Shown here: positions 16,824 through 25,256 of the stretch, one piece after another
Layout of the letters: every line of letters begins with the position of its first letter
Position numbering within the stretch: position 1 is the first letter of the stretch
Assembly (NCBI GenBank): GCA_009377835.1
Contig: WHTG01000006.1
Coordinates: forward strand, 1 to 40,536
Direction of reading: 5' to 3'
DNA: 40,536 nt
Origin: Nitriliruptorales bacterium
Lineage (GTDB): Bacteria > Actinomycetota > Nitriliruptoria > Euzebyales > Egibacteraceae
The notes under the pieces: model-generated
Database searches by the model: none
What the model saw: only the letters and a program-made list of their open reading frames with translations
What the model was told of the DNA's origin: nothing
Made by a program: the position numbers and the translations under genes

Positions 16824-17884
16824 GACCGAGTCTGCACCTGGCCCGCGCGATCCCCGCACAGCCACGCGTACAGCTGCTCGTACGCTGTGGCCATGATCTG
16901 CGGCGAGAACCTGGCGGCTCGTTCGGCAGCCGCAGCCTGCCGCTCGGTGAGCGCCGCACGGTCGTCGATCAGCGACTGCAACGCCGCCCGCAATCCGTTC
17001 TGGTCCGACGGGTCGATGTAGGTGGCGGCGTCCCCCCAGACCTCGCGGAGGCTGGCGATGTCACCCAGGACCAGCGCGCACCGCGCCAGCGCGGCCTCCA
17101 GCGCCGCGAGGCCGAATGGCTCGTAGCGCGCAGGCTCGACGAAGATCTGGGCCTGCGCCAGGAGCCGCCGCAACTGCGCGCCCTCCAACGGCCCGAGCAC
17201 GCCACCCCCCGGGACGTCACCGGACCCCGCGACGAGCAGCGGCCAGCGCAGGCCGTCGGCGGCCCGGACCGCCAACGCGACGTTCTTAGCCTCGTCCCAC
17301 ACCCGGCCAGCCGCCACGATGACGTCCCTCTTCGCCTCGTGGGTGTCGTAGCCGGTGCGGCCGTTGTGGACGACGGTGGTGGTCGACGTGATGCCGTACG
17401 CGTTGTGCAGATCCTCGCGCAGCGCCTCGGTCGGGACGACCACCAGATCTGCGGCTGCAAGTCCTCGCGCAACCTGCCTGCGGTACCGCTCCCACTCCGG
17501 CGGCGGATCGGCACCGTGGACTGCCCGCCACCAGGTGACGACGTCGGAGTGCGCGACGACCATCACCGGGCGTCCCCAGGGCAGCGCGGCGTGGCTGTAG
17601 TCGTTGAGGTGGACGACATCAGAATCGTGGACTTCAGCGAGGTCCAGCAGCCACTCACCTGCCGCCGCCACCTCCGACCAGGCATCGCGCATCCACTCCA
17701 GCCGGAACGGCCGCGCGTCCCACTCGATGCCCAGCAGCTCGACGTCTCGGCGTTGACCACGGGTGAGTTCCCCGCCCGTGACCGCGAGGAGGACGTCGTG
17801 GCCGCGCGCGCACAGCTGGGTACTCAGTTCCAGAGCGTACGTCCATACTCCCCCGATGCAGTCGGCGCTCATGAGAACCTTCAT
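16820..17884 (-). CDS. GT4-family glycosyltransferase
   Basis: A 354-residue retaining GT-B enzyme. The ATG at 17884 overlaps the stop of the Gfo/Idh gene (ATGA) and gives MKVLMSADCIGGVWTYALEL, the usual GGxWxY acceptor loop of GT4. Residues up the strand from this ATG are arginine-rich and non-homologous. The E-x7-E donor motif is EPFGLAALE. VIVAAGRVWDEAKNVALAVR and the VVHNGR hinge are also typical of the group. It probably uses an NDP-sugar in the cytoplasm and belongs to the same transcript as the CgeB-like trio, so it may start or branch the same chain. Confidence 0.88.
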   Translation of the reverse strand: MKVLMSADCIGGVWTYALELSTQLCARGHDVLLAVTGGELTRGQRRDVELLGIEWDARPFRLEWMRDAWSEVAAAGEWLLDLAEVHDSDVVHLNDYSHAALPWGRPVMVVAHSDVVTWWRAVHGADPPPEWERYRRQVARGLAAADLVVVPTEALREDLHNAYGITSTTTVVHNGRTGYDTHEAKRDVIVAAGRVWDEAKNVALAVRAADGLRWPLLVAGSGDVPGGGVLGPLEGAQLRRLLAQAQIFVEPARYEPFGLAALEAALARCALVLGDIASLREVWGDAATYIDPSDQNGLRAALQSLIDDRAALTERQAAAAERAARFSPQIMATAYEQLYAWLCGDRAGQVQTRS

Positions 17885-18870
17885 GACGCTCTGCCGTAGA
17901 TCAGGTCCAGGGTTCCGGCGACATCGAGGATGCGCTCTATTCGCGGGTCGTAGCCCGCCCCGACGCTCAGTGAGTCGGCCCAGGCGACCAATGCGCGCCC
18001 GCCCCAGTCGTCCCCCGGCCCCACCAGGCGCTGCCACGAGCGGCCCCGGTACAGGTTGCACTCGAAGTCGTAGAACGACCCGTTGCAGTTCCGCGCTGAC
18101 ACACCACCGTCGGTGCCGTGGAACGTGGCGTCGACCACGGCGTCGGTGCCCGCGTCGAGGAACCAGGAGCACGCGAGCCGCACGCTGGCGCCGTCAGACA
18201 TGGTGAGCTGCGCGACGGCATAGTCCTCCACGGAGCGCGCGAGATCGGTCAGCGGTTCGCCCTTGACGAACAACTGGGCCGTCACCGACTGCGTCGTCGT
18301 CTGCAGTGCCCACAGGGCGATGTCGACCAGGTGGGTCCCGAGGTCGATGACGCAGCCGCCCCCCGATTGCGCCGGATCGGTGAACCACGGCTTGTCCGGG
18401 CCGTACGCGTTGTGGAAGACCAGATCGGTGGCGTACACACGTCCGATCGCGCCGGCCCGAACCGTGTCGACCGCCGCACGAAACGCATCGATGTGGCGGT
18501 AGGACAGGTCAACGCCCAGGAGGAGGTCGTTGTCGCGGGCGGCACGGACGACCCGTGCACATTCGGCCCGTGTCCGGCCGAGCGGTTTCTGGCAGAACAC
18601 CGGCACACCGTGCCCCATCGCCGTCAGCGCCTGCCGGGCATGCAGCGCGCTTGGCGTCGCCAGCACGACCCCGTCGAGCGGTTGCTGCAGCGCCGCCTCC
18701 AACGACGGCACCACCACGGCGCATCCGACTTCCGCGGCCGCTCTGGCGGCTCCCTCCTCGTCAGGGTCCGCGACGACCGCCGCGTCCGCCGCACCCGCCT
18801 GCACGGCTGAACGCATCCGCGCACTGCCGATCCAGCCGGCGCCGACGAAGGCCAAGCGCGGGCGGGTCAT
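17881..18870 (-). CDS. Gfo/Idh/MocA-family oxidoreductase
   Basis: A 329-residue NAD(P)-dependent dehydrogenase. The N-terminal Rossmann fold has FVGAGWIGSARM and the family lysine motif is FCQKPLGRT (Gln instead of the usual Glu before Lys-Pro). The catalytic region is SGGGCVIDLGTHLVDIALW (His at about 180). These enzymes oxidise or reduce sugars or cyclitols. In a sugar cluster it probably makes a keto intermediate or an aminosugar precursor, although no aminotransferase is present here. The start overlaps the alcohol dehydrogenase stop by 4 bases (18867-18870). Confidence 0.9.
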   Translation of the reverse strand: MTRPRLAFVGAGWIGSARMRSAVQAGAADAAVVADPDEEGAARAAAEVGCAVVVPSLEAALQQPLDGVVLATPSALHARQALTAMGHGVPVFCQKPLGRTRAECARVVRAARDNDLLLGVDLSYRHIDAFRAAVDTVRAGAIGRVYATDLVFHNAYGPDKPWFTDPAQSGGGCVIDLGTHLVDIALWALQTTTQSVTAQLFVKGEPLTDLARSVEDYAVAQLTMSDGASVRLACSWFLDAGTDAVVDATFHGTDGGVSARNCNGSFYDFECNLYRGRSWQRLVGPGDDWGGRALVAWADSLSVGAGYDPRIERILDVAGTLDLIYGRAS

Positions 18871-19811
18871 GGCCGCACCACGGCTTTGAGGAAGCCGTCC
18901 GGGCGCTCCAGCGCAAGATCGAATGCGCGCCCGATGTCATGCAGTGGCACCGAATGCGTGATGAGCGCAGGCAGATCCAACATGCGACCCGTCACAGCGG
19001 CAACGGCCGATTTCATGCCGCGCACATAGATGCTGGGATCGCGCTCGTGGGCGTTGACCACGTCGATCCCGCGCCAGTTCCACGACTGCATGTCCACCGT
19101 TCGCGCGCCGTCCTGGTGATAGCCGGCAACCACGAGACGTCCACGCACTTTCACCAACGACGCCGCCAAATCGAGAGTCGACTGGCGTCCCGCCGCCTCG
19201 ATGACGACGTCGCACATGTGGCCACCGGTCAGTTCGGCCACCACGTCGTATGGGTCGTCGGTCAACCCGATGACATGCTTGGCGCCGCACCGCTGCGCGA
19301 GGTCGAGCGCGAACCTCCGGCGGGTGATCGCGATCACGGTGCTGCCACATGCCGCCGCACGCTGCACCAGCAGCGCGCCGATGAATCCGACACCCACCAC
19401 GGCCACGGTGTCACCTCTGCCGATGCCACTGCGTTCGAACACATTCATCGCACAGCCCACGGCCTCCCCCGGGAAGGCTCCGGCGTGGTCCCGGGGGAAC
19501 GGCACGAGATGGTCCACGTGCGCGACGTCGAACTCGGCGAACCCGTTGTAACTGAGGGCCACGGCACGCTGGCCCACCCTGCCGTCCGGCACTCCGGGAC
19601 CCGCGGCGGTGACCCTGCCCCAGATCTCGTGCCCCGGTGCCCCGGCCGGGCGTGGATAGTCGAACCACGGCCGTCCCCCGTAGACCGCGAGGTCGGACCC
19701 GCAGATGCCGGACCCCTCGACATGGATGAGCACCTCGTCGTGTCCGGGGTCGGGCGTCGCCACATCCTCAATGCGCACCCGTCCCGGTGCGGTGAGAACA
19801 GCGGCACGCAT
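18867..19811 (-). CDS. Zinc-type medium-chain alcohol (polyol) dehydrogenase
   Basis: A 314-residue MDR protein. The start at 19811 has GAGGGG 8 bases before it, giving MRAAVLTAPGRVRIEDV. The catalytic-zinc site has GSGICGSDLAVYGG (Cys) and GHEIWGRV (His-Glu). The four-cysteine structural-zinc loop usual in sorbitol- and threonine-type enzymes is absent. The cofactor fold is VAVVGVGFIGALLVQRAA. It probably oxidises a sugar alcohol, inositol or sugar hydroxyl with NAD(P). It is slightly short for the family (340). It lies between the GH-epimerase fusion (11-base gap) and the Gfo/Idh gene, so the two oxidoreductases may act in series. Confidence 0.9.
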   Translation of the reverse strand: MRAAVLTAPGRVRIEDVATPDPGHDEVLIHVEGSGICGSDLAVYGGRPWFDYPRPAGAPGHEIWGRVTAAGPGVPDGRVGQRAVALSYNGFAEFDVAHVDHLVPFPRDHAGAFPGEAVGCAMNVFERSGIGRGDTVAVVGVGFIGALLVQRAAACGSTVIAITRRRFALDLAQRCGAKHVIGLTDDPYDVVAELTGGHMCDVVIEAAGRQSTLDLAASLVKVRGRLVVAGYHQDGARTVDMQSWNWRGIDVVNAHERDPSIYVRGMKSAVAAVTGRMLDLPALITHSVPLHDIGRAFDLALERPDGFLKAVVRP

Positions 19812-19822
19812 CCGGCGGCCCC

Positions 19823-21916
19823 TCAGCCGGCCGAGTCGGTGCCACCTGTTACCGCGGGCACGACTGCGAGAGGCCTGTCTGCGTGTTCGATCAGCCAGCG
19901 GTGCAGCCGCGTCAGACCCGCCTCGGCCTTGACCGTCGCCTGCCAACCGGTCGCGGCTTCGAAACGCGAGGTGTTCGAGACGTAGTAGCGCTGGTCTCCA
20001 GGACGCCACGCGGCGAACGACACTTCTGGTGCCGCACCGTGGATCCGCTCGATCGCGCGGAGTACCTCGACCAAGCTCACGGTGTTGGCCGGGCCACCGC
20101 CGATGTTGAACGCCCGACCGTCCATCAAGGTGCGGGACTCGGAAAGCAGCCTGCGGACGGCATCGACGAGATCGTCGACGAACAGGATGTCGCGCACCTG
20201 CTTCCCATCTCCGTAGACGGTGATCGGCAGTCCCCGGATGGCGTGGATCAGGAAATGCGCGACCCATCCCTGGTCCTCGGTGCCGAGCTGGTGCGGTCCG
20301 TAGACACAGCTCATGCGGAACACCGCGCTGCGGAAGCCGAAACTGCGGGCGTAGTCGAGGACGTATTGGTCTGCGGCGCCCTTTGAGGACCCGTAGGGAC
20401 TGCAGAATGCCAGCGGGTGGTCCTCGCCGATCCCCGAGGCGGCGATCACCTCGTCCTCCGGCTCGTAGCGTGCGACGTGCTCCGTCAGTTTCACGTCGTC
20501 GAGATCCCCGTAGACCTTGTTGGTGGAGGTGAACAGGATCGGCGGTGCAGCCTCCAGCCGCCGCATCTCCTCGAGCAGGTTGAACGTTCCGCGCAGGTTC
20601 ACGTCGAAGTCGTGCACCGGGTCGTCCCGGCTCGACGTCACCGCGACCTGCGCCGCGAGGTGGACGACTTCGTCCGCCTCCCGCAGCGCTCGGCGGATCG
20701 CGAAGCGGTCCCGCATGTCGCCGATCATGGGAATGATCAGCGAGCCGTGGGTGTCAATGAGCCACCGAAGGTTTCGCTCCGTGCCCGGTCGCGAGAGGTT
20801 GTCCAGGACGACAACCGGTTTCTTGTCGCGGGCGATCCGGTCGGCAAGGTTCGTGCCGACGAAGCCGGCGCCGCCCGTGATCAACGTGGGACGCACCTGG
20901 TGAAGCTCGATGCGGGGCTGCCCCAGTTTCGCGAAGCGGCGGACTTCGTCGAAGCCCTGCTCGGCCCACACCCGTGCGGCCAGCTTCGGCCGTCCCTCGT
21001 TGGTGAACAGGCCGAAGTGGTAGGCACGTTCGTCGGCATGGAAGCCGTCCAGTGTCGCGCGTTCCGGTGCGAGGTCCTCGGCGCTGTACCAGTAGACCCG
21101 CGCCACGGGCGCCTCGACGACCTCAACGAGTTCGGTGAGCATCCGGAACTCGTCGTGGTGCCAGGTCGAGAACCCACACTCGGTGATCCAGATCTGCGCC
21201 GGCGATCCGTGCGCGTCGAGCACCTCCTGCGGCCGGTTGACCTGTGCGTCCCATCCGTCCCACACCGCTTCCCACGTGCCGGGAAAGCCATGGATTCCCA
21301 GGACGTCGATGTCGGCCATCGCTCCGCGGTTGAACATGAGATGGAGCCAGTTGGGATCCATGGGACTCATGCCACCGAGGACGGTCCGCACCTCGTGCCG
21401 CCTCGCCGCCGCAGCCGCGCCGGCGATCATGTCGGCGAAGATCTTCCACTCCGGGTCGACGGTCCAGTCCCACTCGATGAAGTTGTTCGGCTCGTTCCAC
21501 AGCTCGACGTGCGAGAAGAACCCGCCATAGGTGGTCAGCAGCTGGTCGACGAATGCGGCGAAGTCGTCGGGGTCACGCGGGGGTGACGAGGTCTTCGGCA
21601 GAATACCGAGGTGCGTCGGCGTGTAGAGCACGCACGGGGTGACATCGAAGCGGTCGGTCAGCTTCGGCAGGAGCCAGTCGTACCACTCGCGCCCGCCTTC
21701 GTTGACGAAGTCGTGCCACGACACGGACGTGCGCAGGCGCGTCACCCCCAGCGAGGCGAGCTCCTCGACGACCCGCTCCACCTTGTGGTAGTCGCGGATG
21801 TGGAAATACGACACCACCCCCAGGTCCGGGTTGCCTGTTCGGCGCTCCCTTTCCTCCGGCTGCATCCCGTCATCGTCCTGCGGTCCGAACCGGATCGTGT
21901 CGACGATCCGGCTCAT
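19823..21916 (-). CDS. Fusion: glycoside hydrolase (clan A-like) + NAD-dependent sugar epimerase
   Basis: A 697-residue two-domain protein. Residues about 28-325 form a TIM-barrel hydrolase resembling GH39/GH5: SVSWHDFV near 64-71, the acid/base in ELWNEPNN (Glu142) and the nucleophile in WITECGFS (Glu246). After a short linker, residues 343-685 form an extended SDR: TGGAGFVGTNLA (348-357), the Y508-G-S-S-K512 active site, FTSTNKVYGD, and FRMSCVYGPHQLGTEDQGW, the last two characteristic of CDP-paratose/tyvelose 2-epimerase relatives. The domain junction is continuous, with no frameshift or internal ribosome-binding site that I can see. No signal peptide is present. The hydrolase could release a sugar that is salvaged, or edit a product, while the SDR makes the nucleotide sugar; this is inference. 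Confidence 0.9.
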   Translation of the reverse strand: MSRIVDTIRFGPQDDDGMQPEERERRTGNPDLGVVSYFHIRDYHKVERVVEELASLGVTRLRTSVSWHDFVNEGGREWYDWLLPKLTDRFDVTPCVLYTPTHLGILPKTSSPPRDPDDFAAFVDQLLTTYGGFFSHVELWNEPNNFIEWDWTVDPEWKIFADMIAGAAAAARRHEVRTVLGGMSPMDPNWLHLMFNRGAMADIDVLGIHGFPGTWEAVWDGWDAQVNRPQEVLDAHGSPAQIWITECGFSTWHHDEFRMLTELVEVVEAPVARVYWYSAEDLAPERATLDGFHADERAYHFGLFTNEGRPKLAARVWAEQGFDEVRRFAKLGQPRIELHQVRPTLITGGAGFVGTNLADRIARDKKPVVVLDNLSRPGTERNLRWLIDTHGSLIIPMIGDMRDRFAIRRALREADEVVHLAAQVAVTSSRDDPVHDFDVNLRGTFNLLEEMRRLEAAPPILFTSTNKVYGDLDDVKLTEHVARYEPEDEVIAASGIGEDHPLAFCSPYGSSKGAADQYVLDYARSFGFRSAVFRMSCVYGPHQLGTEDQGWVAHFLIHAIRGLPITVYGDGKQVRDILFVDDLVDAVRRLLSESRTLMDGRAFNIGGGPANTVSLVEVLRAIERIHGAAPEVSFAAWRPGDQRYYVSNTSRFEAATGWQATVKAEAGLTRLHRWLIEHADRPLAVVPAVTGGTDSAG

Positions 21917-23028
21917 CGCGCGAGGCCCCGGCTGCTCAGCTCCATGGCCGCGTCGTCCACGCGGTCGACCGCCACCTGTCCTTCAAGCCACTGGGCGAGA
22001 GCGGCCACCCCTTCCTCGAGGTCGATGGCTGGCTCGAAGGCCAGCAGCTCCCGGGCGAGTGTGATGTCGGCGAAGCAGTGGCGGATGTCCCCTACGCGGT
22101 ACTTGCCGGTCACCTCAGGCTCGATGTGGGACTTCCCAGTCACTTTGGCCAACTGCTCGGCGACCTCTGTCACGGTGGCACTGCGGCCGCTGCCGATGTT
22201 CAGGACGTGGCCGACAGCGTCGTCAGCGATCAACGCCAGGTGGCACGCGCGCGCGACGTCTTGCACGGCCACGAAGTCACGCCGTTGCTCACCGTCCTCG
22301 AAGACCATGGGGGGGCGGTTGTTGAGCAACCGGGCAGCGAAGATCGCCAGAACGCCGGTGTAGGGATTCGACAGCGCCTGGTCCGGTCCGTACACGTTGA
22401 AGAAGCGCAGGGCGACGGTGGGAACGCCGTACGCGGCACCGTACAGCAGGCACATGCGTTCCTGGTCGTATTTGCCCAGTGCGTAGACGGAGGACAGGCT
22501 CGGCGGCTTCGTCTCCGGTGTCGGCAGCGGCTCGAGTGATTCACCGTCCAGACCCAGTGGGTCCCACTGCTTGCGTGCCAGCTGGTCCGGCGTTCGTTGG
22601 ATGTTGTCGTGCAACGTACCGTCGGGGGCCCGGTACAGTCCCTCGCCGTAGACGCTCATGCTCGATGCCACCAGCAGCCGGCCGACGTCGCGCTGCGCCA
22701 TCGCATCCAGCAGCACGCCGGTGCCGTGTGTGTTCACGCTGGTGTAGTCCGCAATTTCGTACATGCTCTGGCCGACACCCACCCGTGCCGCGAAGTGCAC
22801 GACGTCGTCGACACCGTCCAGCGCGCGGCTGACGGCCTGTGGGTCGCGAAGGTCCCCGATCACCAACTCGACATCATCGTCCAGGTAGTGCGGTCGCGCG
22901 CCTGCCTCGTGTACCTGCGGATTGAGATCGTCAAGCGCTCGGACGGTGAACCCGCTGTGCAGCAGCTCGCGACCCACGTGGGACCCGATGAAGCCGGCAC
23001 CTCCGGTTATCAGCACACATTCAGACAC
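21913..23028 (-). CDS. NAD-dependent sugar epimerase/dehydratase (extended SDR)
   Basis: A GTG at 23028 with GGGGG about 6 bases upstream gives 371 residues starting VSECVLITGGAGFIGSHV; the in-frame upstream extension is not SDR-like. The NAD-binding loop is TGGAGFIG, the active site S-S-V-Y182-A-L-G-K186, and the substrate region RFFNVYGPDQALSNPYTGV. The insert QWDPLGLDGESLEPLPTPE is characteristic of a subset of UDP-sugar 4-epimerases. It is the first gene of the long operon, overlapping the fusion gene by ATGA (21913-21916). It probably supplies a nucleotide sugar to the glycosyltransferases downstream. Confidence 0.9.
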   Translation of the reverse strand: MSECVLITGGAGFIGSHVGRELLHSGFTVRALDDLNPQVHEAGARPHYLDDDVELVIGDLRDPQAVSRALDGVDDVVHFAARVGVGQSMYEIADYTSVNTHGTGVLLDAMAQRDVGRLLVASSMSVYGEGLYRAPDGTLHDNIQRTPDQLARKQWDPLGLDGESLEPLPTPETKPPSLSSVYALGKYDQERMCLLYGAAYGVPTVALRFFNVYGPDQALSNPYTGVLAIFAARLLNNRPPMVFEDGEQRRDFVAVQDVARACHLALIADDAVGHVLNIGSGRSATVTEVAEQLAKVTGKSHIEPEVTGKYRVGDIRHCFADITLARELLAFEPAIDLEEGVAALAQWLEGQVAVDRVDDAAMELSSRGLAR

Positions 23029-23210
23029 GGAAACCCCCTGACATTCGTCCCGGGTTGGGTCTCCCCTCGGCCTGGACTGCCCGACGGGATCGGACTCTTG
23101 CTGTTGCCGCCGCGCGGTGTCCAGGCGAAGCAGGCATCTGTGCACGTAGTTCTCCCTATCCTAGGAGCAGAACGCAATACCCGATCCTGTCCGGGGTACG
23201 CACGGTCGCC
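23029..23210. promoter_or_regulatory. Divergent intergenic region between the two arms of the glycan locus
   Basis: About 180 bases separate the epimerase start (minus) and the sulfotransferase start (plus), so both arms must be promoted here. A TATCCT/TAGGAT pair around 23157-23163 fits an actinobacterial -10 element in either direction. No convincing -35 sequence lies 16-18 bases from it. Low-confidence promoter assignment; the position between divergent operons is clear. Confidence 0.4.
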
Positions 23211-24038
23211 GTGACAACGCCGCAACATCTCGTCATCGTGTTCCTGTCCACCGGTCGGTGCGGGACTCAGTCGCTCGCGACGCACCTGGGCGAGGTCTAC
23301 AGCGACCTGGCGGTGGTGGCGCACGAACCGATCGGACCGGACTACCGGTGCCGTGAGTTCTTCCGCGCCTACGACGGGGTTCACGCCATGTCCGGAGATC
23401 CCGTGATCGCGGCACACCTGAGCCACATCGACTGCGTCGCGAGACACAGGACGTATGTCGAGACCGGGTGGCCGCTGTTCTCCGCCATACCGCTGTTCGT
23501 CGACAGGTTCGGCGAACGTCTTCGTATCGTTCACCTCACGCGGCACCCGGTGCCAACCGCTATCTCGCACATGGTCCACAAGACCTACGCCGGCAGCCCC
23601 CGCGTCGACGGCTACACCAAGCTCGCCGCACTGGACCCCTGGTGCGACGGAATCTTCCAGCGCGAGGCGCGCGGACGGTGGGACCATATGACGCCGTTCG
23701 AGAAGACCCTGTTCTGGTGGACGGAGGTGCACCTGTATGCGGAAGAGGTGGCCGCTCGATACCCACAGGTCCCGTTTCACCGGGTGAAAGCGGAGGAACT
23801 ACTGAGCGGCAACCCCGAACCGCTCCGCGCGCTGTGCGGGTTCCTCCAGCTGCCCTTTCGCGCAGTACTCACGGAGCGGATGACCAGACCCGTCGACCAA
23901 TGGCGTCACCGCACCGAGATGGAGTTCGACTGGCGTCGAGCGCTCGAGCATCCCCAGACCCTGGCCGTCACCGAGCGTCTTGGCTATCGCATGAAAGACG
24001 TTGATGATGCTGCGCTTGCGGATCGTTACAGCCGGTAG
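23211..24038 (+). CDS. PAPS-dependent sulfotransferase-like protein
   Basis: A GTG at 23211 gives 275 residues starting VTTPQHLVIVFLSTGRCGTQ. The phosphosulfate loop is STGRCGTQSLA (13-23), in place of the classic PxSGTTW-type loop. The 3'-phosphate region is RIVHLTRHPVPTAISHM. A protein-final dimer-like helix is absent. Family enzymes move sulfate from PAPS to sugars or lipids. An in-frame ATG at 23055 would add 52 low-complexity residues and lie across the divergent promoter, so the GTG is preferred, although its ribosome-binding site is weak. It heads the plus-strand arm, followed by a glycosyltransferase and a phosphatase, which suggests a sulfated product. Confidence 0.78.
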   Translation: MTTPQHLVIVFLSTGRCGTQSLATHLGEVYSDLAVVAHEPIGPDYRCREFFRAYDGVHAMSGDPVIAAHLSHIDCVARHRTYVETGWPLFSAIPLFVDRFGERLRIVHLTRHPVPTAISHMVHKTYAGSPRVDGYTKLAALDPWCDGIFQREARGRWDHMTPFEKTLFWWTEVHLYAEEVAARYPQVPFHRVKAEELLSGNPEPLRALCGFLQLPFRAVLTERMTRPVDQWRHRTEMEFDWRRALEHPQTLAVTERLGYRMKDVDDAALADRYSR

Positions 24039-24083
24039 GTGCCGGCGGCTGGAATCGCCGCTGGCCGGGGGGGTGAGCCGGTC

Positions 24084-25256
24084 GTGAGGCTTCGTGTGTT
24101 GTTCCTCACGTGCCACCTGCCGTTCCCACCCGTCAGCGGCGGCCGTCGCCGCGAATTCGAGTTGCTGCGTCGAATCGGCCGGGAGGTCGACGTGTCGGTG
24201 TGCGCGATCTCGAAGACGTATGAGGAAGACCGCTCCAACGCGGGTGCGCTGGCGCCCTACTGCACGGACGTCCGCGTGGTACCTGCTGAACCCGCGCGGG
24301 CAAGCGACGTCATCCCGTTCCAGGTGCTGCGCCACCGCTCACGGCACGTGCGGCGGGCGCTGCGGAAGGCCCGCTATGACGTGATCCACGTCGAGGGCTT
24401 CTACCTGATGCAGCACCTGCGGCACATCGAGCCGGGACCCACCGTGCTGGTGGAACAGAACATCGAGTACCAGCTGTGGGAACAACGTGCCGCACATGCG
24501 CGCGGCACGGCCGCATGGCGACACCGGCGCGAGGCGGAGCGCACGCGGGTGGCTGAGCAGGAGGCGTGGCGCACCGCCGACGTCGTCGCTGCCCTGACCG
24601 AGGAGGACCGCGCTGTCATCCGTGCGAGCGGGATCGACCACGTGCCGTTGGTGCCCGATGGCATCGCGCGAGCGCAGGATCACCTGGCCCCCACCGTTGA
24701 GGGGTCACGTCCTGTGGTGACGTTCATCGGAAACTTCGCCTACGAGCCGAACGTCGACGCGGCTCAGCACTTCGTCAAACGCGTGCTGCCGCGTCTTGTC
24801 CACTCCGTTCCCGACGTGCACGTGATGCTGGTGGGCAACGCGCCTTCCATGGCGGTCCGTGCACTGGCCGGGCGCCACGTCACCGTCACCGGCCGGGTCC
24901 CGGACGTAGGGGAGTACCTTCAGGCGGCGACGGTCGTCGTCTGTCCGCTGCGTGTCGGGGGTGGCGTGAAGGTCAAAATGCTCGAGGCATTGGCGTATTC
25001 CAAAGCGATCGTCAGCACTTCCGTCGGCACCCAGGGGCTGGGTCCCGGGGTTCATGAGGCCGTGGTCGAGGCAGACGACCCGGTCCCGATGGCCGCAGCG
25101 ATTGCCGAGTTGTTGCGCGACCCGCAACGCCGCCGCAGCCTGGAGGCCGCGGCTGGGGCGCATGCCGCGACCTTGCCCACCTGGGAGGACGCGGCCGAAG
25201 CGCTGGTCGGCTGCTACCGCCTCGCCGCCACTGGCAGACAGCCGCTTGATGCGTGA
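24084..25256 (+). CDS. GT4-family glycosyltransferase
   Basis: A GTG at 24084 with a GGGGTGAG stretch about 8 bases upstream gives 390 residues starting VRLRVLFLTCHLPFPPVSGG, the usual glycine-rich acceptor loop. An earlier in-frame GTG at 24039 abuts the sulfotransferase stop but adds 15 unneeded residues. The donor domain has VTFIGNFAYEPNVDAAQHFV and GGGVKVKMLEALAYSKAIVS. The pattern resembles the PEP-CTERM/XrtA-type GT4 group (TIGR03087-like), which I name tentatively. It overlaps the next gene by 8 bases. It probably extends the same glycoconjugate as the minus-strand enzymes. Confidence 0.87.
   Translation: MRLRVLFLTCHLPFPPVSGGRRREFELLRRIGREVDVSVCAISKTYEEDRSNAGALAPYCTDVRVVPAEPARASDVIPFQVLRHRSRHVRRALRKARYDVIHVEGFYLMQHLRHIEPGPTVLVEQNIEYQLWEQRAAHARGTAAWRHRREAERTRVAEQEAWRTADVVAALTEEDRAVIRASGIDHVPLVPDGIARAQDHLAPTVEGSRPVVTFIGNFAYEPNVDAAQHFVKRVLPRLVHSVPDVHVMLVGNAPSMAVRALAGRHVTVTGRVPDVGEYLQAATVVVCPLRVGGGVKVKMLEALAYSKAIVSTSVGTQGLGPGVHEAVVEADDPVPMAAAIAELLRDPQRRRSLEAAAGAHAATLPTWEDAAEALVGCYRLAATGRQPLDA

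Noticed and set aside
18555-19985. A 476-codon plus-strand frame
   Set aside because: Shadow of the Gfo/Idh and alcohol dehydrogenase genes; no recognisable domain.
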